A DNA stretch of 64,000 bases from Casuarina equisetifolia (Eukaryota > Streptophyta > Magnoliopsida > Fagales > Casuarinaceae): the NCBI GenBank assembly GCA_028551475.1, contig CM052358.1, positions 26,376,853 through 26,440,852 of the forward strand. Direction: 5' to 3'. Of the stretch, positions 11,160-21,900 are shown one piece after another. The notes beneath the pieces were generated by a model. The model was not told the origin of the DNA. It searched no databases and saw only the letters and a program-made list of their open reading frames with translations. Position 1 is the stretch's first letter, and every line of letters starts with the position of its first letter. A program made the translations under genes and the position numbers.

Positions 11160-11975
11160 ATTTCAAATTTATAGAAAGACTTATCATAAGAATCTTTGTT
11201 CATAAGTAAAAAGATGTCATGCTTCAATCTAAGTTCTAATATCATGCTAAAAATGTAATTCTATGCAAAAGCCAACTTAAGAATATAAGGTAGTATCAAA
11301 ACTCATGTTCAAGTGTAAAAATTCTTTTTTCCAAAAATAAAATTTATAAAAATCTTTGATAAGATGTCATGCTTCACTTCAAGTTTTAATATTATATTAG
11401 AAAGTTTTATCTTACTTAGAAGTTAACTTAAAAATGTGAAATAATATCAAAACTCATATTCAAATGTAATATCTTATTTTTTTTTCTTCTATGAATAAAA
11501 ATTATAAAATTTTTTGTCCATAAATAAAGAAATGTCATGTTTTAACCTAGGTTTTGTTATCATGTTAAGAAACTTTCTCATATTTAAATGATTACTTAAA
11601 GATATGAGGTAATATCAAAACTCATATTCAAATGTAACACCTTTTCTTTCTTTCATAAGTAAAGATTATAAGAATCTTTCTATGAATAGATGTCATGCTT
11701 TATCTTTGGGTTTAATGTCATATTGAAAAATTTAACTTTATTCAAAAGTAAATGTAACTATAAGAGGTGGTATCTAAACTCAAGTTTAACTACACCATCT
11801 CTTCCTTCTTTTGTGAGTAAAGATTATAAGAATCTTTGTTTAAGAACAAAGAGATGTCACTTTAATCCAAGTTCTATGTTAGAAGGCTCAATCTTATTCA
11901 AAAATGTAAATTAAAAATATAAAGTAGCATTAAAACTTATATTCAAGTGTAGCTCTTCTTATGCCACAAACAAAG
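11160..11975 (+). repeat. Degenerate ~155-163 bp tandem array, copy set 2
   Basis: At least five diverged units, starting near 11175, 11339, 11499, 11662 and 11819, with a partial start near 11970. Each contains the AAAGATTATAAGAATCTTTG-type inverted repeat, ATGTCATGCTT, ATCATGTTA, AATCTTATTCAAAA and ATTCAAGTGTAACACC. It is the same family and orientation as the array at 2487-2992. No coding frame is conserved across units. Confidence 0.8.
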
Positions 11976-12546
11976 ATTATTAGATTTGGGATGGAGGAAT
12001 TTAGAGGATTTATCAAGAGAAAGAGAGGTTAAGATTCAAGCATGTGGTAGACTTAATCATGTCATTAAACTACCAAGGCTCGGACAAACTCCAAGTAATT
12101 AAGTCATTAAGTAGGCGGTTTAGGTTAATAAAATAAAATAAAATAAAAATTTTGCTGGCATGATGACTTTTCTGAGAGCAGAGTAGCCAACTCACTGATG
12201 CAGACAATCCAACACCCTCCCTTTCCTTCAGCTTACAGCAAAAGAAAGCTTAGAACAAGACCTGAACAAACGGCTCTCTCTCCATTTGCCGGAAGGGAAG
12301 CTCAGTAGACTCCGGGTCTCGACCCAGCAGAGAGCTAGATCTCCCATTTTCAACTGTAAGTGAAAATGCTATTTCTCCGTTCTCTTTCCACTGCAATTTC
12401 CTCAGTTTCCTAGTTTCTATTGCTAGCCCACTTGATTTCTTGCATTGCTTTCGAGATCTGATCGGTGGTTGGGGCAAAATAGGAGGGGTGTAGAGATCTG
12501 GGTAGCTGGGTTTTTCTTGAAAAGTTGAGGAGTTTGGAGAGAACCC
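11976..12546 (+). other. 5' flank of O-fucosyltransferase-like gene
   Basis: Between the array and the ATG at 12547. It includes an (AAAAT)n run near 12126-12150 and a less AT-rich stretch from about 12180 that is likely the 5' UTR. No clear TATA box was identified. Confidence 0.4.
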
Positions 12547-14208
12547 ATGAAAGAGGCGAGTCCCAGCGCCGAGCCCATTGGGCAGAACCTGATAAAACTG
12601 ATAAGCAATCTGTGTTTCTCGGTGTTTGTGTTCTCAGTTCTCATTTTTACTGTGATCTCAATCACCTACCAACCCCCAGATCCGTGGCTGGAGTCAGCTC
12701 CAGCCCTGACCAAGCTATTCACCGAGTCTGAAAACGCCACCTTCAAAACTGACAATTCTATCGTGAAAACTGGGGAAGATTTGAATTCGGCAGCCGCCCC
12801 GGCAGCGCTGCCCGTCAACAACTCGATCATCGAGGCGGTTATCGAGAAAACGGAAGAGAAAATTGCCAATTCGACCAAGGTGTGTGATGAATTGGGGCAG
12901 GTGGTCAATTGTTCAGACCCGAGGGTTCTGATTGCGGTTGAGAAGTTCAATTTAAAGGTTTTCAAGTCCATTGTGTTCTTGGAGTATCAGACCCCGGTTA
13001 AGGGCTCAAAGTCAGACGAGTGTGATGTGTCATGGAGGTTTAGGAACAAGAAGGAGAGGTCTTGGAGGAAGTATAGGGATTTTAGGAGGTTTAAGTTTGG
13101 ACATGGGGAGAATTGTACGTATAAAGTGGTGCAGGCAGGCGCATGGCATTCCGGTATTAATGCCCGGCGGCCAAGGAATAGAGTCACTAATGCGACGAAG
13201 AGAAGCGGCGGGAAAATTCCTAAGATTCCCCCTCCGGTCCGGGATGAGGAAATCAATGACACAATCCCATCGATGATCAATTTTAACAAGGGGAAGTACT
13301 TGTACTATTCACGTGGGGGGGATTATTGCAAAGGAATGAATCATTACATTTGGAGTTTCTTGTGTGGTTTAGGGGAGGCTAAGTATTTGAATAGAACCTT
13401 TGTGATGGATTTGAGTGTATGCTTGCCAGCAACTTATAATCCTAGTAACAAAGATGAGGAGGGAAAGGATTTTCGATATTATTTTGACTTCGAGCATCTT
13501 AAGGAGGAGGCATCGATTGTGGAAGAGAGTGAGTTTTTGAAAAGTTGGAAGAAATGGAATAGAAACCATAAGAAGAAATTGCCTACTAGGAAGGTTGTGA
13601 GCTACAAGGTGACCCCAATGCAACTCAAGAAAGATAGGAGCTCAGTTCTATGGAGGCAGTTTGATGCTCCAGAGCCCGAGAATTATTGGTATAGGGTATG
13701 CGAAGGGCAAGCTGCTAAGTACATCCAGCGACCATGGCACTCCCTTTGGAAATCAAAGAGATTGATGAATATTGTCTCTGCAATTGGTGGGCGACTGGAC
13801 TGGAATTATGATGCGGTTCATGTGGTTCGAGGGGAGAAAGCTCAAAATAAAGAGCTTTGGCCACATTTGGATTCTGATACATCCCCTGATACACTTGTTT
13901 CAAAGCTGAAGGGGATAGTCCAACCTTGGAGGGATCTTTATATAGCTACCAATGAACCATTTTACAATTACTTTGATAAATTGAGGTCTCAATACAAGGT
14001 TCATTTGCTTGATGATTACAAGGACTTATGGGGAAATACAAGTGAGTGGTACAATGAGACGACAAGTCTAAATAATGGACGACCGGTTGAGTTTGATGGA
14101 TACATGAGAGCTGCAGTGGATACTGAGGTTTTTTACAGGGGAAAGACTCGTGTGGAGACATTCTATAACTTGACCAAAGATTGCAAGGATGGAATTAATA
14201 CATGCTGA
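12547..14208 (+). CDS. O-fucosyltransferase family protein (plant type)
   Basis: Intact single-exon gene for a 553-residue plant O-fucosyltransferase-like protein, close to the Arabidopsis At5g50420 type as recalled. The chain begins with a short cytosolic tail and one membrane anchor (about residues 19-42, rich in F/V/L/I), as in type II Golgi proteins. A variable stem follows, then the catalytic-type domain from about residue 245. Conserved blocks are YYSRGGDYCKGMNHY (about 250), RTFVMDLSVCLP, YWYRVCEGQA, AVHVVRGEKA (about 422), LYIATNEP (about 465) and VEFDGYMRAAVDTEVF near the end. Many N-x-S/T sites fit a lumenal location. The start ATG is the first in frame after an upstream region without matching residues; the TGA stop follows INTC. 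Most members have unproven acceptors, so the fucosyl-transfer activity is inferred from the family. Confidence 0.9.
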   Translation: MKEASPSAEPIGQNLIKLISNLCFSVFVFSVLIFTVISITYQPPDPWLESAPALTKLFTESENATFKTDNSIVKTGEDLNSAAAPAALPVNNSIIEAVIEKTEEKIANSTKVCDELGQVVNCSDPRVLIAVEKFNLKVFKSIVFLEYQTPVKGSKSDECDVSWRFRNKKERSWRKYRDFRRFKFGHGENCTYKVVQAGAWHSGINARRPRNRVTNATKRSGGKIPKIPPPVRDEEINDTIPSMINFNKGKYLYYSRGGDYCKGMNHYIWSFLCGLGEAKYLNRTFVMDLSVCLPATYNPSNKDEEGKDFRYYFDFEHLKEEASIVEESEFLKSWKKWNRNHKKKLPTRKVVSYKVTPMQLKKDRSSVLWRQFDAPEPENYWYRVCEGQAAKYIQRPWHSLWKSKRLMNIVSAIGGRLDWNYDAVHVVRGEKAQNKELWPHLDSDTSPDTLVSKLKGIVQPWRDLYIATNEPFYNYFDKLRSQYKVHLLDDYKDLWGNTSEWYNETTSLNNGRPVEFDGYMRAAVDTEVFYRGKTRVETFYNLTKDCKDGINTC

Positions 14209-15751
14209 ACAGGTCGGGCTTTCCTTTGATGCATTTTTCTTCAATTGAAATGATACTTTCAGTCAATTCATGTCTCTTTTCTGTATTTGAATGTTTCTTA
14301 TAGGATATAGAACAGGTCAGGCTATCTCTTAATGCCTTGTTGTGTTGATGATCTTTATTTATGACTAGCCAATAACTGTACTGTCTCATGACAAGGCCCA
14401 ATCAACTAGTGAACACTCCAAGTCCCACGTTTTGCAAAAGAATTCGTCATTTGATTCTGTACCATCGGAACTAATGTCATTGCGAGAGGGGGAGAAGAAA
14501 AAATTCATAGAACACTGAAGAGAGAGAGCTCTGTAACTGATTTATATTATCAACGAAGCTTATATTCCTTATAGATTGTGTACTGGCATTCACCTCTTAG
14601 ATGAGATGAAAATAAAAAATATAGGAACTTTTTCAGACCCGTGAAATGGGAAGCAGGGTAGTTTTGCCCTGTTGGGCTTGTGGTTACAATTCATGCATAT
14701 GTCTATGTTTCAATTTGTTTTGGCAGATGTGATCCAATGATGCCTGTGTTGGCTGATCCTTGGCAACATTCTTCATACATAATTTCTTAGCAAGATTAGA
14801 TCCATTAATCAAGACCCAACAGAAACAGCCCTTAAATATGTCAAGATTGAGTTTACTGTGATTTATACAGCAGAACAATGTGAAAACGCATGAACAAATC
14901 TAATATATAGCTTCAACCATGTTACAGATTAAAAATTGTCTGTATTGAAGGTCAATCAAGTACTGTTCTTTATCTTACCGTTTTCTTCTGTGTTAAGCTG
15001 ATTGCTGTATCAGTAACACTCATAGCCCTTTATCACATATTCAATCTAGATTTGTTTAGACCTTTATGGGTAATATAAGCATTCAATTTGTGAATTTAGC
15101 CAAATCAAGCACAAATCAGTTAAAGCATCCATTTGGAATATCAATTTTCTTTTGTTATTTTATCTGCTTGTACAAGCAACTCAAACAGCCACTCGGAAAT
15201 TGTTCTTGCAATCAGCCCTTCCCTCTTGGAGGGCAAAAATAAGTGAGCCGTTACAAACTTTTAGTATGGTTTTCTTCTATATTCCAAGTTTGTCTTGGTG
15301 CTACTTGGGCATGACGAGGTATATATTCCTGCAGAAACACATGGATCACTTTAGATTTGCAAGAAGTGATGACTGTATGATGAAATGCTACTACCATAGT
15401 CGATTCATCTTTTCATCAAATGTCTTTGCTTACTTAGCACCTTTGTTTCATTTTGGAATGTAAAAAGAAAGAGCACCCAATTTGAAGTGAAATATTCTTC
15501 TTAAAATTTGTAGATCTGATTATCAAAACTTGTAAAAAGAAGGATTGTTCTTTGTTTATAAAAAGGATATCAGGACAAAAGCATTATTTTCAACATGATC
15601 CTTCATTTTGTGCGTGGCAACATCATCATAATTAAAGGGTTGCCGTGACCCGAACTTGACAAAAAGCCTGCATGATATTAATAGGTATAGATCTCTTACG
15701 CAAAGAAGCTTTAGACCTCTAGTAACTCCCCTAATCCTTTTGGCAGTTTCA
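14209..15751. other. Convergent 3' intergenic region
   Basis: Lies between the stops of the plus-strand O-fucosyltransferase-like gene and the minus-strand LOG gene. It should contain both 3' UTRs. If LOG has a seventh, C-terminal exon it would lie here, but none was convincingly recognised. Confidence 0.4.
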
Positions 15752-18273
15752 CTAAGTACAAAATTTGCAAAGTTTGTATGTCATTATGTAGGCGAAATAT
15801 TTCAATACCTCCATCCTCTGAATCAGCTCTCGAGCAGTCTTTGCAGATATAATAATGTTCCTTGCAGATGGATTAATAAATCCTTCTTCAACTCCTTTGT
15901 CAAACAATCCAAGCAAGCAATCGTAATACCCATCAATATTCAGGAGCCCCACCTGTTTCCAGCCAAAAAATTGTGTGAGAGAGGTTTATTAGTACAAAAT
16001 GTCAAACATGGAAGCCGATGTGGGACAACTGGCCAAAAAAGGCATGTCAAAATCACGGTTAGGGACAATTTAAGTCAAGGCTCCTTAAACCTACTGTTCT
16101 TGTTTTCTAATGAATAAACAAGCTCTCATTGGACTTGATCTCTTCCTCCACTGTAAAAAGCTTCCTTTCATTGGATTTTTATCCTGCCGACTTCTCTGTG
16201 ATGTGTACTTCAAATGTTTTGTATTTCAATCCTTGGCTCAATATATTACAAGAGGGTGATGGGTGTGACACGAAAGACACCAGAAAGTACCTTGTTTAAA
16301 GAAAAAGATTAGCCTAATTGTATCCTTAAGTAGGTATTAAGTTTAATCCCTTGGCCATCCTTATCACAGTTAGGGGAGCTGTCAAGTTCAAGGGCCAGTC
16401 GTGGCTATTAACCACATACAGCTATAAACCTCGTGCCCAACATGGTTGGCCTGATTGGAAATAAAATAGTTTAATTTAATGAATAATTGGGTACAGGAGA
16501 AGGGCTAGAAACTAATGGTTTCCAGCACCACAATGATTGGCGGGAACATTTTTCTTAATCATTATAATCTTCTGTTCAATGAGCCAAACACCCTCCACAA
16601 AAATCTGAGTAGAAACTTTTCTCTCTTTTGGAAACTAGAATAAATGGTGCTTGTTAAGCGATGAGTCGACTTTGAAAGGGATACGCATTAATTGTTGTGA
16701 AAACACCATCTGTGGAAATGGAATGTGGAAGAATCTTCACTATTTGACAAAATTTCTCTTCATTAGCCTTCTTGTCCCATTTAATTACAACCAAAAGGGA
16801 AGTTTCAAAGATTTAAGGCACTAATCTTTTCCTCCTTTTTACTTGCAATACTTTCTTAATTATAGAGTGAATCTCAACTTACTTAACACGCTAAGTGATT
16901 TAGATTACAAAGAAGAAAACCCAAAATCCCTCATGAAGTTGGTGGCCGGATCTCATCTGTTTTTGGTATTAGTTGGAATCAATAGAAAGCACTAATTACT
17001 CTCCCGATAATAAGGATAGAAGTGTTGTATAATAAAGACAAAAGGGCAAGAAGTTGTGTATAATCAACCCATTTCGCTCTGAGCAGCCAGGAAAGACAAA
17101 AAGAAAAGGACCATGAACAGTGCTGTGAAGTGCTAGTTTTCTCTGAAAAGTTTGATTGGAAGCTTTATTCTATTGAATCCTAACTTCAACTTGCATCCTA
17201 ATAGACTTTCAATGAGAACCACCTTGATTCTCTTCAATAACTTGGTCAAAAACAGATCAAATTGTCATCCCGAGTGCTGCCAAACATGCAAGCAACGCGA
17301 ATTATGGAATTAACTTATGCAGAACTTGGGAGGAAAATCTGTTTTAAAAATAAACGAATGGGCAGCTTGGAAGATTCCTCAAGCTATTATAATATTAATT
17401 TCCTTTCCTGGGACTTGAAGGAAAGAAGTAGTTTAATGGTATTATCAGAAGTCACTACAACTAGTTATGAAAAAAAGTCATATTTGTAGATCTCCTAGAT
17501 AGAGCTGTGCGTCATTCTTCACGCTCTGCAGTTTCCCTTTAAAAGGAGATGGATTAGGATGAACTTAAGCGAAACTTTGGGATTCTGAATAAACCAAAAT
17601 TTGTTGGAAATTCTAAACACCCACGTATCCATACATATATAATAAGTACAACATGCCAGTCAGTATGTTAACAGTATGAAACATATACTAGATTTTAATA
17701 TGTTGTTGTAGAAACTTATTAAGTTTATAAATAAAAGGATGTCTTACTAGAAATTTGGGTTTGACATCATGTTAAAATATATACTTTTTTTTTATTTTTG
17801 TTAAGAATTAATTTGTAAGAAAGAAATACAAGTTAATATATCAATAATGTTGAACCGACACTAGATTTCAACAAAAAATCATTACTTTTTAGGGGGTGAA
17901 TGTTCCTAGGAAAGGCTTACAGTAAGGAGAAGAACTTTGGGGAGAGAAAGTAATTGAACTTACTGGTTTGTCATGGATGCCAAGCTGAGACCATGTTATC
18001 ATCTCAAGCAGCTCTTCCATGGTTCCATAACCTCCTTTTTGTTTACATATAAGAGAGAAAAGAAGACAAAAACCGAAGCCATTAATACTTTCAGAATTGA
18101 GATTCATCAAACCTGCTTTCTTTTTCTCTAATCGCGTATATCTGCATACCAGGAAGAGCAATAAAAGCATCAGAGCGGCGAGCCATTTCAGCCTTCCTTT
18201 CGTGCATATCTGATACAATCAACACCTCTCCCACTGCATGGCCTGATATCTGGAAAAAGGTCATAAGTAATCA

Positions 18274-18305
<32 letters not shown>

Positions 18306-18900
18306 GAGAGAGAGAGGAGGGAGAGAGGAGAGAGAGATGTTCATACCTCAAGTGGAATAAGTGCAGATGGGATAACTCTAACCAGAAAAACGAAAAAGAA
18401 AAGTTAGAGAAAAGCCAAGATGACTGAAGGAATTTCTCCAAATTTCTTGGTCTATACATATGCACAAGAAAAAGAGATCGAAAACACATTAACTACACCG
18501 AAAAAGACATGGATTCCAAGTATTCAGCTTTATCTCAACACTAAAACGAAAGTTTTCTTGTTTACTTTGGTCCCCATTGTTATCTCTTACCCTAGAACAT
18601 GACATCCGCCATCAACGACTGTCTGAGAAACGATCCCCATCAACCCAACACTCCCTCCTCCATACACCAAATCCATCTTCCTCTCCACCTGCAAATCACC
18701 CTCTTAAGACCCTTTAACTAATCCTTGAAACCCAGATACCGGTTTCTCCACATGAATATATAACAGTGAGAGAGTGAAGAGAGACAGACAGAGAAAGCAC
18801 TCACCAATTCTCTTCCAAGATCAAGAGCTGCATCGCTGAATATCTGTCTGTTCCCTGAATTGCTTCCACAAAAGACACAGATCCTTTTGAACTTACCCAT
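15752..18900 (-). CDS. LOG: Cytokinin riboside 5'-monophosphate phosphoribohydrolase (LOG)
   Basis: LONELY GUY family enzyme, which releases free-base cytokinin from the nucleotide in one step in the cytosol. Exons on the minus strand, all GT-AG: 18900-18805, 18688-18591, 18377-18347, 18249-18150, 18034-17964 and 15952-15752. Phases agree and give 597 nt, 198 residues. The chain begins [16 protein letters not shown] and has GGGSVGLMG (about 42-50), [15 protein letters not shown] (about 90) and the signature PGGYGTMEE (108-116), so the known catalytic and nucleotide-binding residues are kept. Intron 5 is about 2 kb and intron 3 lies next to a GA microsatellite. Oddity: after LIQRMEV the C-terminus does not look like other LOGs. 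A GTATTG donor at 15808 could instead lead to an unseen last exon, so the true end is uncertain. The LOG subgroup was not assigned. Confidence 0.88.
18275..18338 (+). repeat. GA microsatellite in LOG intron 3
   Basis: Nearly uninterrupted AG/GA dinucleotides with a few GGG interruptions, just downstream of the third LOG exon on the transcribed (minus) strand, where it reads as CT. A likely length-variable marker. Confidence 0.95.
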
Positions 18901-18970
18901 ATTTTCTTGACCACAAACAACTACAGAAACTATCCACTATACAACCAAGTCCTCTTCTAAGTCTAAAGCA

Positions 18971-18980
18971 TTTTATATAT
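18971..18980 (-). promoter_or_regulatory. Possible TATA box of LOG
   Basis: On the minus strand ATATATAAAA lies about 70 bp upstream of the LOG start codon at 18900. The position suits a short 5' UTR. In AT-rich DNA such matches occur by chance. Confidence 0.4.
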
Positions 18981-21900
18981 TAATATGACTATCATAATAT
19001 TAAAGGGTCACGTACCATATATACAGGACGTGCTTGACACGTGAGAGATCATGATCATGGCCCATATGAATCAAAATAATGCAAGTTTTTGAGTCAAATG
19101 GCATTCGCTCTTTCTTTTCCAGCTTTGTTTTCTATATCAGATTTGAATTGGTGGGTGCACCAATAATAACTATTCACCTGCTCGTGATGCAGGGTGAGCT
19201 TCCTCTCGTCCTTTACTCGGGAGCATCCGAGTTGGTGTTGGTGTTTGTGTTTGGTGGTTGGTTTGTGTCACGAAAAAGGAACATTTCACTACAGAGATCT
19301 TTGATTTTTAGGTGTCGTCAGATTGTCCCTAGGCCCTCCTGTAGAGGGGACAAAAGACATTGATATTTGCTTCTGGATTCAACAATCTCAGTATTGGACA
19401 TGGACCGAACGAAGCACAGAAAAAGCCGAAGTAGGACCTAACAATGAACCTAATGATCAGTAATGAAATTACAACCATTAGTCAAGGAGCTGTAATTCGC
19501 CAGGGAAGCTAGAAGAAACCAGTTACAATGGGATGGCCTTGGACTGATTTTCAATGGCCCGGAAATTTATGCTAAAGTAACAACAAATTGTTTCAGCAAA
19601 AGACTAGTCATTGCTACACAATCTTCTGTAGATACTGATGTGACTCAAAGTCAAATATGCTAGGAATAATCCAATTTTGTCTTTTAAGATTGTCATTAAA
19701 AGATGTGACATTGAAATATATGAGGATATTAACAATACGAGACAACTTTTATTTTTTTGTCACTTCACAACCCTGAGCGTGAAGAAGTACTAGCTACAAG
19801 GACTGAATGGAATTATAAAGATTCATTGACAAATTAAAAGCATTATTCTTAAAAATAAATGTTGATATCATATTAAAAATGATCAAACATCTTTCTAAAA
19901 ACTTTAGTAAATATAGAGGATATTAGTTTAAGATATTAACAACATGGGATGACAAATATTATTTAATAAGGTAGATGTTTGTAGACCAAGTAAGCTTAAT
20001 GAATGATAAAATTTAAGCTTTTGGTTGTCTAACTTGTTACAACCCATTGAAACCCTACATCCCATGAAAAATCAAAAAGGTTATTAAGCAAAACAATGAT
20101 AAATTCTGTCAATTCTTAGAGGAGGACTAAATCTATCATGCAAACAACACTGAAGCCCACTTTTTGTGATGTTAGAAGGCATAAAGGCCCAACCCCAATG
20201 TTAGTTAAAACATTGAATGAACACTTTTTTAATTTAAACTCCATCACAAGTGATCATGTTTTTGGTATGAAATTTTTGCCCTATGCACATGCCCCTACAT
20301 CGATGCAATATTAAACTTAAAGTCACATGAGGTGTAGCAAATTCAATCTATACTTTAATATTACATTAAAAGCCTAAAGGTCTAATTTAAAAGTTAGTTC
20401 AAAAATTAGAGAATCACTTTTTTTATTTAGTCCTCATTACAAAAAATCATACTTTTAGTATAAAACTTTTGTCTTGCACACATGGTAGTGTCTTGAAACA
20501 TAAATTTTATACTATATTAGTTTTGTTTCCATTGATTATAACATAGAGATTAACTATTCATATCAACACAATACTACAAAATATGTCATATTTGTAACAG
20601 TACATAGAAGGAGAATGTAAACCAACGGATAATCAAAATTATGACAATATATAGAAATAATAGCCAAGATAATTTTAAGGTCAGCAAAGATGTGATAAGT
20701 GGCATTTTTTGGATGGCTAAAAAGGTGGCCAGAAGTATAAGAAACCAATTTCTTCACTCTTTTACAGAAACCAACATAAGAAACGAAAGACTAACTGTCA
20801 GATTTTCTCTCTCTTAACTTTAAGTACATGTACTCTCATAGCCATCTCATCAAATTCCACGGATAGTTCAAAAAAACCAGAAGCTCTCTTTGAAATTTGT
20901 AAGAAAGACAAAAAAGCTAAAGTGGGATGGTGAAATGGCTCGATCACCAAAAGGGGTTTCAGATTCATAATTGTCGTTAACGAATGACTAGAAATTATTC
21001 AGGTCCATAATGGCAGACGACACTAGGACGACTTATTCATGCATCAATCCTCCATCTACTCTACGGACTATTGGAGTCCAGGTGAGGACATAATAGCACT
21101 AGATAAGGTTCGCAGCCGACAACCACATCAAGCCGTAGATTTCCAAAACTGAAACAAGTTGTCTTTGCAGGGCTATTTTGGAAGGGCGATGGCAGAAAAG
21201 GTGAGTACCATTTGATATGGTGGATATGAAAGTGTATGTTGAGGTAGAAAAGGCGCCGACAGCTAGGTAAAAGGGGATTTGGTGTATGAGGTATTTGACT
21301 CAGGATTTAATTATTCAATAATTAGCAACAAATTACTAGACTATTAACTTATTAATAAATTAATCAAAGAAAAAATGATACATTAGTTGCCATAATAAAT
21401 AATAGATATATCATTGGTAGTTGTAATAGAAGAACACAAAATCTTACTGAAGACTTTTTTGAACTTTCAGTATGTATATGTTTATATGTATCAACATTTG
21501 TCGAAGGTGTGAACTTCCTTCATTAAATATGATAGCAAGAGATTGAGATGTTTAAACACAAAAGACAGGTACAAAACTAAAATATTGAGAATGACAACCA
21601 CTATTTTAATATACGTACTTGAGGTAAAATTACCAAAACTTTGTCCACAAATAATGGGAGACCACACTTGAACTTGAGTTATAATGTCATATCAACTTAG
21701 GGTCTAACTTCGAAAAAAAGACTTTACAGAAACCCAATTCATGACTGATAAGGTACGATTTTTAACAATGATATGATAATTTGATGTGATAATTAGCTGT
21801 CACATATTTCATGTTCCACAATAGCTATCAAATGTTATATTCAGTACCATGACAGATTAACATGAAGATGGCTCCAAGCCCTACAAACTAGCCGGTAGAG

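Noticed and set aside
12666..14161. Several antisense or off-frame open frames of 60-100 residues within the O-fucosyltransferase-like gene
   Set aside because: Explained by the 553-codon gene; none shows motifs or independent signals.
15656..16117. 153-residue plus-strand open frame
   Set aside because: It overlaps LOG exon 6 on the other strand and has no motif.
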